64,000 nucleotides of DNA from Leptoclinus maculatus (Eukaryota; Chordata; Actinopteri; Perciformes; Stichaeidae), in contig JAVDOI010000004.1 of the NCBI GenBank assembly GCA_032191485.1, forward strand, positions 17,015,443 to 17,079,442. Direction: 5' to 3'. The notes beneath the pieces are model-generated. The model worked only from the letters and a program-made list of their open reading frames with translations. It was not told the origin of the DNA and searched no databases. Of this stretch, positions 1-12,100 are shown one piece after another; position 1 is the stretch's first letter, and the number at the start of each line of letters is the position of its first letter. A program made the translations under genes and the position numbers.

Positions 1-814
1 TTTTATGCTAGTCTGCTAATTTTCCCCTAAAATTCCTCTGAGACAAGGTTAACATAAATTTGTTTGCTATGATAAATCATAATACATTGGGGAGAAAGCA
101 TAATGAATTAGAAGACCTGCAATAAGATACAGACAATTGTAATGCAAACAATAATTACATATCTCAAAGATATAAATGGTGATAGCTTTTATCCATATTT
201 CTCAGCAGTGTGTTGGCCGCTGAAACAAAACAAGATACAACAGAAGTTGATTGGCTTATTCTGAAGAAGTATTATACTTCTATCAAAAAATAATTATTTG
301 TTTTTGGTCATGGAAATTGTCAAAAATGTCATAAGTTTAGTCTAGTACTACTGTAGTAGCCAAAGAGTGTAAAAAGGCAGATATACTACAGATAATCTAA
401 ATGTAATTTGTGATATAGGCTGCTGTATTTTGCGATAGGGCTACTTGTCTTGTGAGTAATGCAACAAATGTGTGTAAATCAATCTTTGACTTATTACATG
501 TTTAAAGCCTTGATTCTTAAATAATATGCAGATAAAGATTTAAATAAATGCAATGTGCTTCGACATTGACAATTTCATACCATAGGTGTTTAAATAATAT
601 AGAGACTCACCTGATCATGTCTCACAGAGTACCACCCTTACGGTTGTTTATGCATATTTATTTGTATACATATATATGGTAAAAATAGCAATAGCAAACC
701 GTGAACATCAGAATATTGTCTCTTATGTTGTAAAGAGAAAACATTGGTCATAGTGAGTGAAACAATGATCTGTACACGTTATGGTGTTCTGTTCTGATTA
801 ATTGGTCCTCCAAA
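1..814. other. Left-edge intergenic sequence
   Basis: AT-rich with no ORF, exon or repeat that I can name. It presumably includes the distal promoter region of mpv17l2. Confidence 0.35.
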
Positions 815-829
815 CCAGCAGGTGGCGCT
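815..829 (+). promoter_or_regulatory. CTCF-like motif upstream of mpv17l2
   Basis: The 15-mer CCAGCAGGTGGCGCT matches the core CTCF consensus (CCASYAGRKGGC) almost perfectly. It lies just before the putative non-coding first exon of mpv17l2, and an inverted CCAAT box (ATTGG) is about 15 bases upstream. A boundary or promoter-proximal role is inferred from the motif only. Confidence 0.45.
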
Positions 830-944
830 CAAACATGAGAAGTGTCCAGTTCTACGGGTACAACATGAACAGCTCGCGTGTCTGGGGGTTGCACTAGTGT
901 TTCTCACGTGGATGTATGAAGAGAGTTCCGCGGTTCGGGTTTAG
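830..944 (+). promoter_or_regulatory. mpv17l2: Putative promoter and non-coding exon 1 of mpv17l2
   Basis: This short stretch is richer in CpG than its surroundings, contains a CACGTG E-box near 906, and ends in a good splice donor (TTTAG/GTGAGG) at 944/945. The coding part of mpv17l2 begins in an exon that has its own acceptor at 2903, so a 5' untranslated exon must lie upstream, and this is the best candidate. An 11-codon upstream ORF runs 865-897. The transcription start is not determined. Confidence 0.4.
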
Positions 945-1096
945 GTGAGGACGTGTTGACGTTTTAGCACATTTAAATGGCTGTGGTCAGGTTAACGTTA
1001 ATGGGGAAATTCGTAAGAAGGGAGATAGACTTCGACGCAACACCGACTCTCATATGTTACCCAGTTTAATTTGGCTTTCAGCGAAGAGCAAGAGAG

Positions 1097-1719
1097 TAGT
1101 GATGGGACGATGATACCTCAAGGAGTGTATTGACACACTAAACAAACTGTGTCGGCACTGTATTGATACTGTGTTGGTCACCCAATAGTGACCCCTGCAG
1201 TAGTTATAAAATCATTGCAGGTAAAGAAAGTCCTTGTTCGTGTAAATGCTAAAACTGAGTTGGTATGTAAAATATAGCAAATTAGAGTAAAAATTCAGAG
1301 TTACAATTTTGTAACTTATGTGCACATTTGTCAACTTAACTGTTAAATCATATGAAATAAAAGACAAAAAAGTGATCAGTTCATGAATTTTTATTGAGAA
1401 ACAAAAGTTTTTCGAGTGTCTTTGCTCCAAGGCGATTTCTCCTCTTACACACCAGCTCCCCAGCCTTGGAAAATACTCTTTCGCATGGTACAGACGATGA
1501 TGGTGTGCAGAGAGTTTTAAGTGCAAGTTGATGAAGATGTGGGTATATGTTCTGGTTCCATTTCCAATAAAACACACTTTGGCGCGGCACATCCAAACGA
1601 CACAGTTCCTGTATCGGTCACGTGATTCTTTCTTAAAGCAATACACGCACCGATACGAGGTTTCCCTCTTGAGCTCTCGGCACAGTGCTGATGCACCAGT
1701 GTCGCTCGTCCCATCACTA
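1097..1719 (-). mobile_element. Deleted hAT-family DNA transposon with 8-bp target duplication
   Basis: The element is bounded by a 14-bp perfect inverted repeat, TAGTGATGGGACGA at 1097-1110 and its complement at 1706-1719. The 8-bp direct repeat CAAGAGAG flanks it at 1089-1096 and 1720-1727, the duplication size typical of hAT transposons. Inside, on the minus strand at 1381-1596, is the C-terminal hAT dimerisation region of a transposase (SSVPCERVFSKAGELVCKRR, then LEKLLFLNKN). At 623 bp it has lost the catalytic core and could only have moved with help from an intact relative. It lies in intron 1 of mpv17l2. Confidence 0.9.
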
Positions 1720-1727
1720 CAAGAGAG

Positions 1728-2903
1728 ATCATTGTGACATTGAATTTTGCAAATTTAGGGTCAATGTCAGCGCTGGTGTTGTACTAAATATGAAACAGTA
1801 CAGTAAACGGTTGTGTGCCGCTACATAGCAGCCGAGTGTTTAATCCGGGGTTGAATGAGCTGCTAGCTAACGGTTATGCTAGCTTCAGTGACCTTTGAAC
1901 CTCTCAACTGTCTCAAAAGTTTCCGTCTGTGTAATCTGCAGATAATACTATAAACGTAAATATTAATACTCTCATCCCGTGTAATACAGAGAAGTTAATT
2001 AACCCGATAAACAGTCCATGCAACAAAGTATATGTACTAAAAGACAGGGTCATTGAACACAGGAGGAGACCTAAAACAACCAGTAGAAATACATGTTTCA
2101 TTCATTAGCGTTAGTTCATTAGTATTAATTCATATTAATAATAACGTTATTGTTCAGATGTTCAGATCTATGTGGGTCTCAGAGGGGCTGAGATTTACTT
2201 CATGCAGAAACACAATTGTTGTGATGCTATAATATGACTGTGAGGTGTTTGTATTCTTCTTGTTGTGATGTCGAGTTAAAGCTTCATGAATCATTTCAGC
2301 CAATTGGTTCGCAAAATGGTTAATTTCTCGAGGCTTCGTGTGCAACACAAAACTGCCTGGTGACTGAAGAGTGAAACAAGGCAGATCTATTACAGACCAT
2401 GTAATGTGGTATATAGGCTGCTGTACATCTGTGCTACAGCCATGGACATGTTAACGAAAGTAAAACCTAATTCATTTGGCCACCTCCGTTATGTTAACAC
2501 AAGCACGTGATCAGCCAAAAGATTTGTTTTGGTAAACTTTTCTGCTGGCTGAGACAAAGTGGACAGGACGACAGCAATCTGCAACCAACCACTAGATGCC
2601 ACTATAACGTACACACTGTCCCTGGGTAGAGGCCAGTAACTGGGAAAGTGATGTTGGGCGAGCCTTTATTTGTTTTTATTACATGAATTATAATTCCTAA
2701 ACGCGTTTCTTCTTAGTTCAAAATGATACAAGCCTCACTGAAAACACGCTTGATTACTTAATTACTCGACGTGCGCTCTTAAATCTCGGCACAGCACGTG
2801 ACATCACTATTAATCTGTTTTGTACTTTTGTTTTTCACCCTCTGTGTTGGAGGAGCAGCATCCTTATAGGAGTTTGTCCATCATTGTCCTCTTTCTCCCA
2901 CAG
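1728..2903. other. Rest of mpv17l2 intron 1
   Basis: AT-rich intronic sequence following the hAT insertion. I see no coding exon or structured RNA. A clear polypyrimidine tract and CAG acceptor close the intron at 2903. Confidence 0.4.
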
Positions 2904-2932
2904 ATGACAGTAACGTGAATTTCTCTGCCGTC

Positions 2933-3768
2933 ATGCTTCCTCGGGTGGGTAAACAGTTTCTCGTCCGGATGCAGTTCAACTGGCGGCCGCTGTTCCAGGG
3001 CCGAACCCTGCTGCTCACAAACACCCTGAGCGGAGGAGTACTGTTGGCACTGGGAGACATCGTGCAGCAGAGCCGGGAGAACTTAAAAAAGCCGGGCAGA
3101 GTACGAGACTGGAGGAGAACAGGTGAGATAGAGAGAAAAGCGGAGCTCTCTCAGCAATTTGTTATTTTTTGAATGACCAACTCATGGCCATTAATGCTCT
3201 CATTGTCTCTTGACTCTCTCCCCCTGAAGGTTGCATGTTTACGGTGGGCTGCTCCTTAGGTCCTGTGCTGCAATACTGGTACATCTGGCTGGATGGAGTG
3301 TTCGTGGGCAAAGCTCTGAAAACGGTGTGCAAGAAGGTTCTGGTGGACCAGGTGGTCGCCTCGCCGTTTTTGGGGATGTGGTATTTTTTAGGTGAGAAGG
3401 ATTTCATAGTTTATTGGCACAAAGAAGCCTGTCTCCTTCTTCCCTTAGTGGATAGAGCGGCTCTTCCTTTGACCACACAGTTTGTGGTTTCATCCCCGCT
3501 TTTACTGTCTGTATGGATTAAGCGAGACACTCCCTGCCCATTGTTCTTCATGTTTGGGATGGGCTGAATGCGTGTGCAAAGACAATATCAGATGTGGGTG
3601 GAGTTCAAAGGTCTTCTGTTGATAAGCAGTTTGGATTTCGTCCATGAATGTTTTACAAGAGTTCCTTCAGGCTCTGACCTTATCTGAAGTAAGATTTTAT
3701 GAAGCGTGGCGCTGACGCACATCTGGGCCCATTTTAATTCAGTGGAAGTAGAGATATTAATGCATGTA

Positions 3769-3807
<39 letters not shown>

Positions 3808-6580
3808 TGAATGCTGTAAAAACACGTCCACTATACGCAGCCTATAAAACTTATATATATTCTACAGCTGCACCACGATCCTGCTCATATAACATATAAT
3901 GTTCAGTATTATAGGAATTATGTTCTATCACTGACACTGTTCAGAGTCACAGCGTTCTATATTTATATATAAAAGAACACTTCCACTCGCAAAAATAAGG
4001 ACATGCGGGGGTTTTATTTTGAGCCGAAGGTAACTTTACTCTGTGTAATATTTGAACGTGAGGGCCAAAGAAACGATATCTGACCAGGATGAACATTAAC
4101 GAGGGAGGAGACAGAGAGAAACTCAGGGTTTGTTAAAGAGAACCTACTAGCGAGACAGACCCAGAGTTAAAGTCTCCGGTCTTTCTGAAACTGAAAACCC
4201 AGAGTTTCCCTCATCTCGTGTGTTGACTAACTCCGTCTTCACTAAACCTGCTTTCTGAAACAGGGCCCTGACAGACAACTCTGTTTATTGCAGGTATGGG
4301 TCTCTTGGAGGGACACACGTTATCCGAAGGATGGAAAGATTTTACGAGCAAGTTCTGGGAATTTTATAAGGCAAGTACACCTTGGTTCAGGGTCTCACCT
4401 GTAGATCTGGAGCAGCCGATCAATGATCATTTACTCACAATGGGCAAATCGGGATCGTCAATATTTTCTTACCGAACTTGTTTGTACTCTGCAAACAAAT
4501 TTAGAACTGCTTCAGCCTACGCACAAATCATGAACGCCCGGCCGACTCTTAATGTAAACACACATTTTAACTGAATGCATCTCATATTAAAACCGCATTC
4601 ATTAAGGCTTTTATAGACAACAGTACTTGAAAACGTTAGTTTACTAATACATGGGCCAAATGTGTTAAATTACTATGAAATTGACGCATAATTATTGTCA
4701 TAATAAAGCTGTATATTTCAAAGCTTATATTGAGGTTTTCGAATGACGAATTTTAAGTTGTAGAACAATATGTTAAAATATCTTAAGCTTGTTAAACACA
4801 GACCTTTTTCTGACATCTAACCAAAAACCCAGTCAAATAAGCCATTGACTTTAAAAAAAAATGTCTGCCAGAGAGCATTTGGCAGTGGGACAGCCCACAG
4901 CCCTGAACCCTCACAGACTGAGCATGAACGTGTCACTAAGTCTGTGAGTCTGTGAGTGTGGACCTTGATTCGATTTAGGACTCCTGCAGCTCTGTATTAT
5001 GTTATTATTTACAAACTCAACACTTCCTGTATCCATTTAAAATGAAAAGCCTTGTAGATTTTCAGTGGACAGAATCCCTTTATTTTCTACCAAGGCTTTT
5101 ATTGTGGGACAGGAATGTTTTGTTGAAAAATCACTAGCTTTCACAGTTCTTAATGTTACTTCAAATTTATAGTAAAAGTGAAAGAAATAGTGCCATCTCA
5201 TGGTTACTACAATCTACTCTTTGCCTGGGACGTGAATACAAGAAACCCGTCTTATATACAGTCTATGATACAACCACAGTGACTGAAATAGGGCAGTAAC
5301 CCTCAAGAGGAATACTGCAGAACAACACACTGTTAGAAATAGCATGATCATATTGTTAAATTGATTAAATGAAAGCAGTTCTCAATTATTTGACTCAAGC
5401 TTAGCCAGTTCAGGTGTAATGCTACTTCAGTCCTCTGAAGAACAAATATTACTGGGACCACAACAGAAAATTTGCCGAAGAACATTTAATATCCAGGAAT
5501 TCAAATGATGTAACATTCGTCCCTTTTCACAGCAGCCATTGTGACATGTCATTGCAGGTAAACGCAGGTGTAATTCATAACATTAGTTCTGGCCCTGTTC
5601 CATTTAGGACAGCCAGGGCCCTGGTATTGTGCATGCTAATGATGTTTTACCCTGCAATGACATGTTGAAATAGCTGCTGTGAAAAGGGCCTATTTGACCC
5701 CAATTTAGCACATTGACCATAGACGGTCCAGTCGTAATACAAGGTTTCCTCTTCCTGGTCTTGTTCTTTGTGTTACTACTGACTCATTGAAATGTCATCA
5801 GTATTGTTGACATGTAGCAATCATTTGTGATCACCACATGCTAACTTTATTAATGGCTTATGAGACTTCTTTTTTTTCTCAACATTTAATATTTTCTTTG
5901 AGGAAGCTCACTGATGGTTTCCTCTGTATGGTTTGTAAAATCAGATATCTTGGTTGCCAGCACAAAGACACGATTTTACCATGTTTACTTTGTGTAATCG
6001 GTCCAGTTGTGTTAATGCTCGTCTGTGTTCTTGCCTGCAGGTGGACTGTTGTGTTTGGCCTCCCGCTCAGATGATCAACTTTTACTTCCTCTCGCCCAAA
6101 TTCCGCGTTGTGTACATGAACTTTATCACCGTAGGGTGGGATACCTACCTTTCCTACCTCAAACACAGAGTAAGTCGGCCACACAGGAGATTCAATGGAA
6201 ATTCTGCTAAATTCTGGTTGTTTTCACAATTCTTGATGAAGAGAATGTTTGTTTTTTTACTTATAAAATGACCATTTTACATCTTTAGATTTGATGTTTT
6301 TGCCTTAATGAAGACAAAATGTAAAAATGTTGCCACTAATAAAGAACAATAAACACACGGTATGTATCAAAACTCATCTCCACCATTTCTCTGCTCGTGT
6401 TGTTCATTGTGTCTGTCAGAGTTTTCTACTTGCTCATTAATTTAAAGTGAAGTGATATTGATTACATTGATTTGTGTGTGACAGGATGACAGCCAACCCA
6501 CTGAGCTTTCAGACAGCAGTGCTGTGGATGTTCAGCAGGAAGCGCTCCCATCGACCAAACCTCTGGAGGAGGAAGCTTAG
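2933..6580 (+). CDS. mpv17l2: Mpv17-like protein 2 (mitochondrial inner membrane), 5 coding exons
   Basis: Mpv17/PMP22 family membrane protein. MPV17L2 is known as a mitochondrial inner-membrane protein needed for mitoribosome assembly. Coding segments are 2933-3122, 3230-3391, 4294-4370, 6041-6169 and 6485-6580 (TAG). They join in phase to 217 residues, close to the roughly 206 of human MPV17L2. The first segment carries the RTLLLTNTLSGGVLLALGD region, the second YWYIWLDGVF and VDQVVASPFLGMWYFLG, and the fourth the family C-terminal signature (WP..Q..NF, then WDTYLSYL). The acidic tail (TELSDSS...LEEEA) is poorly conserved. ATG 2933 is chosen because family similarity begins there; it lies inside an exon starting at 2904, with a 5-codon upstream ORF at 2904-2918. 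The fourth intron has a GC donor (AAG/GCAAGT). Oddity: the signature reads DCCVWP where the family normally has a Trp before the CVWP. Confidence 0.95.
3771..3804. repeat. (AT)n microsatellite in mpv17l2 intron 3
   Basis: Seventeen AT dinucleotides in an uninterrupted run. The rest of this intron (3392-4293) holds nothing else I can name. Confidence 0.95.
4371..6040. other. mpv17l2: mpv17l2 intron 4 with GC-AG borders
   Basis: The intron opens with GCAAGT directly after the codons for FWEFYK and closes with TTGCCTGCAG before VDCCVWP. The family alignment leaves no other phase-compatible border, so the GC donor looks real. The interior contains one inverted-repeat element at 5521-5688 and otherwise unremarkable AT-rich sequence. 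Confidence 0.7.
5521..5688. mobile_element. Short inverted-repeat (MITE-like) element
   Basis: Both ends carry the same roughly 40-bp sequence in opposite orientation, starting CCCTTTTCACAGCAG on the left and ending CTGCTGTGAAAAGGG on the right, with TGACATGTCATTGCAGG also matched inside the arms. Length is 168 bp with no coding capacity. A related left end (TTTTTCACAGCAGACATG) occurs at about 21418. I could not define a target duplication. Confidence 0.65.
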
Positions 6581-7636
6581 AGACGGAGTTCATGCTAAAG
6601 TATGAAGTCGTTCATCGGAGGCAAAAGAACATTTTGCTGTTTTTATAGTGTGTCTGTATATTTATATCAAACTCCTGGAGGAACATTCAGGGATGAAAAG
6701 CTGTTTCACTGCCTCTCATGCTTATATCTCTGATGATAGTGCTTTTCTTTTTATCACATCTGCATCACTATAACTGCTGCCTTTAACACAACCTTCCCCA
6801 AAGCATTTAAATGTAAGTTAGTTAGTGCACGTTAATAGTGTGAAACTACAAGATTTAAACTGTCCAATATCCAACAGAGTGGCATTCCTTTTATTTTTTT
6901 GCTGTTTCTGAATTGATGTGAAACAGCTGCTATGTTTTTATCTCTAATATTAACCTGTATAAACTTTGCCTTAATGTGTAGATCCGTTCTGTTTTGATGC
7001 CAAATAAGATTGTCTTCCGTTTATTCCTTTGAGGTATTTATGAAAAAAATGCATCATTATAATTACGTGCTTAAAGAAAATCTATTACGGTATAATTATT
7101 TAATATGTTTTATTTTTTATATCAAACTGAATCATCAGCTGTACTTGATTGAAGACGGACTGAAGAAATTACTATTAAATGGCAGAAGTTTTATACTTTT
7201 GTTTTAAATGTGACATAATGTACTACCTTCTGTATGTCTCCAGCTGCTATTTTATTAATTCATATCTAAATATATAAAATGCTGTCTAAAAACCAAAGCC
7301 TTCCAAAAAATGTTTTTTCTTTTACATATGGAGGAAGTTCAGTTCTTGTCACTTCTTGCTGTCAGTGTCTCGTTTCCTCTGATTCATAAATTTATATTTA
7401 AATTAATAACTTTTATTGCTCTTTGATATTCTTTACATTAAACAGGAAAAATCTGAACAAGGACATTCATTGTAACTAAGAATTTGTGTGTTATTGCATA
7501 GTTCCTCTTAAGTATTTCTGTCAATCCGATGTTGCAAAAAAACATTTAGTATCGTTTTAAAAGCTGTATTTGATGTTGTAGCTAGCTTGTTGAGTGGGAG
7601 CTAACTGCTTTAATGCTATAAGCTGCTGGGTAGTGT
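6581..7636. other. mpv17l2 3' UTR and downstream sequence
   Basis: AT-rich sequence after the stop codon. No clear AATAAA is seen close by; ATTAAA occurs near 7173 and 7436, and the first AATAAA (7903) lies inside a transposon. The transcript end therefore cannot be fixed from sequence. No other coding signal is seen. Confidence 0.4.
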
Positions 7637-7644
7637 AGTTCATA

Positions 7645-7965
7645 GTGGTGGAAGAAGTGGTCAGATAGTTAGCTATAAGCAGCAGTACCACAGTGTAAAA
7701 ATAGCCTATTACAAGTCCTGCATTCAGACGTTTTATGAGCAAGATTATAGACTACTATGAATTCATATTTTTTTAGAGATGACTTGCCATTTAACTGTAA
7801 ACCAGCTTTTTACAGTTGCAGCTCTCTGTGGTGGAGGTCATTTTAAGAACCCGTGCTTATACACATACTGTTGTAGGCTTTCCTAACCCTCAAAATGTAA
7901 ATAATAAAGTACAGGTACTTAAAAATGCGTGAGTAAACATGGGCTACATATTTATTTTCCACCAC
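7645..7965. mobile_element. Non-autonomous element, hAT-like, common teleost type
   Basis: The ends are GTGGTGGAA and TTCCACCAC, flanked by AGTTCATA (7637-7644) and CGTTCATA (7966-7973), an 8-bp duplication with one mismatch. The interior, with a phrase like GTAAATAATAAAGTACAGG near the right end, is of a kind I recognise as a frequent interspersed repeat in fish genomes. No protein is encoded. It places an AATAAA at 7903-7908 downstream of mpv17l2. Confidence 0.7.
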
Positions 7966-7973
7966 CGTTCATA

Positions 7974-9129
7974 ATAAAGCATCATATTCAAATAAGTCAT
8001 ATAAATTGAATAGTAAAAAATAGATCTGCCTCCAAAATGTGGTGCAGCAGAATTAGTAAAACTGATGGGAATACTCAAAAGTAAACAAATGTATTTTCTT
8101 GTCAGTTTGGAAAATCCCGTCTTTTATTTTGAAAAATTACCAGAAGTCGTAACGTTACATGTTGATGTCAACATCTCCAGTATGGCTGACTGACTGAAAA
8201 AATGTAGTATTGTCTTACAAAGCTAGGGGATAAAAGGCAGGAACTATTTCTTAAAAACATAATCTGTGCAGTTCTTGTGATAAATTCAACATTTCTTGTC
8301 ATTTAATTCAAGGAAGAGGCTTTAAATTCTCAAGGAATACAAACCGGAAGTAGCGTTGTTGTTGCTGGCGAAACAAAAGAAGCTTGATGCTAACTGCAAA
8401 CATACTAATTTACCTTACTTTGCTGGGAAGTCCAGGGTGTGCTGTGATTGGTCAGTGGGCGAGCACGTGACTAAAGTGAAACTTGCCAGCAGAGCTTAGT
8501 TGGAGTAGTACGAGTTCAAATTGGAAGATATGGAAGAAATTATAACATTTGTAGGGTTTTGCTTGGTGTAGTTTATTTATTTTTTGACCTAGCTTTGTTT
8601 TTGAACACTCAACGACTCAAGACTATCGTGAAATGAAACTTAACAGCAGAGGCTTGCAGCTCAGCCAATCAAATATGGCCAGCCTGACAAGTTTCCTGAC
8701 TCTTCCACACACCATGACACAGGGGGCTGAGACGAGGAAATACGTTTAACAGTACGTTTAACCTTTGGGTTGTGAAAATAAAATCATGAGATGGTCTCCT
8801 ATAGAGACGGCCCGCCACTGAATGGTTTGAGATTATTTAATCCAATAAACAAACTATCAAAACCTACACGGACCATACAGCCCTGGTATTACACGTTGCA
8901 CCTTTAAAGCCAACAGTCGAGTTTAGCATCAGATTTAATAGATTAGAGCGTCAACAGTACGGTCACTATAAATACAGAGCAAATACAGATCATTATTCAA
9001 ACATTGATTTACCAACCTGAGGGAGTTGATATGCCCCAACCCAGCATTCAAAGCACTCCTCAGGGAGCCGACACATCCTGCTGTCAAGGATGTAAACTGT
9101 GTGTGTAGGTGTGCGTGTGTGTTGTTAAT
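7974..9129. other. Intergenic region between mpv17l2 and the mucin-like gene
   Basis: Mostly AT-rich. No ORF or exon is supported. The stretch at about 8150-8760 has the texture of an old interspersed repeat, but I cannot name it. The promoter of the next gene must lie in the right-hand part; I see no convincing TATA box. Confidence 0.3.
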
Positions 9130-9161
9130 ATGACCACCAGCCTTTATCTTTATTTCTCAAC

Positions 9162-12100
9162 ATGCCTGCAGCCATGCACCTCACTGTGCTGGTGTTCCTG
9201 TTTGCAGTGGCTGTTTCTAAAGGTAAGTCGACATCTCACATGTTACCTGTTAAATTGATGTTTGAGATTTTGAATAATTAAAATGATCTTGAAATCGTAT
9301 AAAGATGCAAAGTAATGCAATCAGGAAACTTCCTGGGGCGAGAAGCAGGTTGTATTATTTTTGTAAATGCGTAGGAAAACATTGTATTTAGCACAATTTT
9401 GATGCCTATAACATAAATATCTAAGGCCAGGATTGCATTACATGTTGGACATCAGATATCTTTATATTAAAGCAAAAGGCCTATATTAATGTGTGTTACC
9501 GTAAAATACAAGTAAAGTTTGCCTTTCTGCATTTCTTAACGATACAGATTGTTAAAGAGAAGTATGAACTGCTATTAATAATTCCTAGGAAGACGTTAAA
9601 GTAAATGGGAAAGTCCTGTCTGGATGGAAACTGAAGCAAATATTTAATCGGTAAAAGTAATACTGAGCTAAACCTACAATACTGTGGTGTCTGCTACCGC
9701 AAACACTTTTATGCACAAAGACACGTGTCTTCAAAGCACAATTATATATATGATTATTGTACTAACAATGTACTTAGCATAGCTTACTAATTAGTTGTGC
9801 TACTAGATATACAGAAATTAAAGAGTAACTAATTCCCCAAGACACTTTTTTTCTGCTGAAAATCAATACGGGTATTTAGTAGTGTTGTTGATGGATTCAG
9901 GTCCAAATTTGACATTATTAGAGAATTTGAATTCTACATATTGTGTAACAAATTTGCATAGTGACTTCCCTCTCCTTATAACCTGGCTATTGCAATTTAA
10001 TTTTGCTATTGGCTGCAAGCATATGCCTCATGGTTGGAGGCTCAGTGGCGCATGAAGCAAAAACACTTGACTTCCACATATATAATTCAAATGAAAATAT
10101 CAGGATCTTCAGGCAATCTTTAGCATTACGGGGCCCATGAGCAAGCGCTTGTGTTTTCCTTAAGCCCACCTATTAGCCCTCAGTCCAGTCTCGTTCTATG
10201 GCTCATTCATATCAACAGAGGAAGGAAAATAATTCTTGTCTATTGTGCATTTTACAACTTTTAGGACCTAATGATTTAAATAAGAGGGCAGCACGTGTGG
10301 AGTTTGCATGTTCTCTCCACATTAGCGTGGGTTTTCTCCGGCTTCCTCCCACAGTCCGAAAACATGCAGCTTAGGTTAATTGATGGCTCTAAATTGCCTG
10401 TAGGTGTGAATGTTAGCGTGAATGGTTGTCTGTCTCTATGCGTCAGCTAAGCCTCAGCCTTGTGATAGTCTGGCAACCTGTCCTGAGTGTCCTGACTTTT
10501 TTGTGGAGCAAGCAAAGTCTTGACTTCAAGGGTGTGTGAACAAAATGCCATTGATATGCAGTTCAATTATGGTGTGTTTACAGTGTGGGCCCTTGAATCA
10601 TACTAAGTAATCACTGTCGGTATTACGCCTGTTCCTGTGGTTGGAACTACATCAACAATCCTGGTGACTTTGAAATGTCTGTTTTCATGGTAGCCACCAA
10701 TACTGGCTGCTCTAAAAAATTATATAAAAATTGGTCCAGGTATAACAAATTGAGACACAAAATAGCACATGTATACGCTCTCTTTTTTTTGCACTTGTAC
10801 GCCGTTGTATAAATGGAATCAATCCACAAATTTCACTTCATGATCTCAAGTAGAATGGTTGCAGGTGGGTCAATAAATTGTGTGGGAGGGTACAGTGCAC
10901 GTGGGAGGAAAACTTGGGTGAGTCCAAGTGAAATACTGTGTTTATGCATGCTGTGTCATCCAATTAAACTAATCCAGAGTGCAGGTAGTCCCCTCCTGTG
11001 CATAGGGCACATACTTTTCAACTACACCTCTGCTTGAAGTTCAAAATATCAGTTTGTTTATCAACCATGAAAAAGCCAACAGACTAGCCTATCGCGATCA
11101 GGTGCAAATGCTGTGCATCCTCACAGAGATTTGATGCTGTTTGTTCCTTTGCAGGCACCACCACTTCTACTACAGCCAAACAGGTAACAGAGATAACCAC
11201 AAGTGCTGCACACCACACCAGTTTGGCTGCAAAGAAAAACAATGTGTCATCATCCCCACCGCCCTCGACTTCACCACAAACACCCAACAGGACAGAGGAA
11301 ACACATTTCAGTGTCACTCCTCCTCAGATTACAACGACCAACCAGCCATCCAACGAGACAGTTTCCCATGAATCGACACTCCCATCAGCATCAGAATCAC
11401 CAAACATCACTGCAAACACCACTGAATCGACACTCCCATCAGCATCAGAATCACCAAACATCACTGCAACCACCACTGAATCGACACTCCCATCAGCATC
11501 AGAATCACCAAACATCACTGCAACCACCACTGTCAACATAACCGGCCCAGGTCAGACTACAATTAGAGCTGAATGTTTGATGGTTTATTCTGTATTATGA
11601 ATCAGAGAACAATGATTACACCTCTAAATGTACACCTCTAAAAATGATCAAACATAAAAAACCTGGAACTTTTTCAGTCATTCAGACATGGTCCTTTTGC
11701 TGAGGAAGAAATCAGTTCACAAGCTCGGTGGAGTTCTATTCAGCGGTATAATAACAGGCTGCAAATTACTTCATTTACTTTAAAGCTGCATTGATACATG
11801 CTTGGCCACTATAGGGGACAGAAGATCTTCAGTAAATTAAATGATAGTGATTACAAATCAGTAAAATAAAAAAATAAAAACTGTAAAAAAATAAAAACAA
11901 ATGGTAGTTGTACCCAAGGTAATGTAAAAATGAATGAGTGTAGTAACAAGAAAAGTAACAGAGATTACAACAAGTGCTGTACACCATACCAGTTGGGCTG
12001 CAAAGAAAAATGATGTCATTCAGTGTGACAACCACCAACAACAACATATCAGTTGTATACTGTCAAACTAGAGCTACATTTTCACTCATTTTCACTCATG

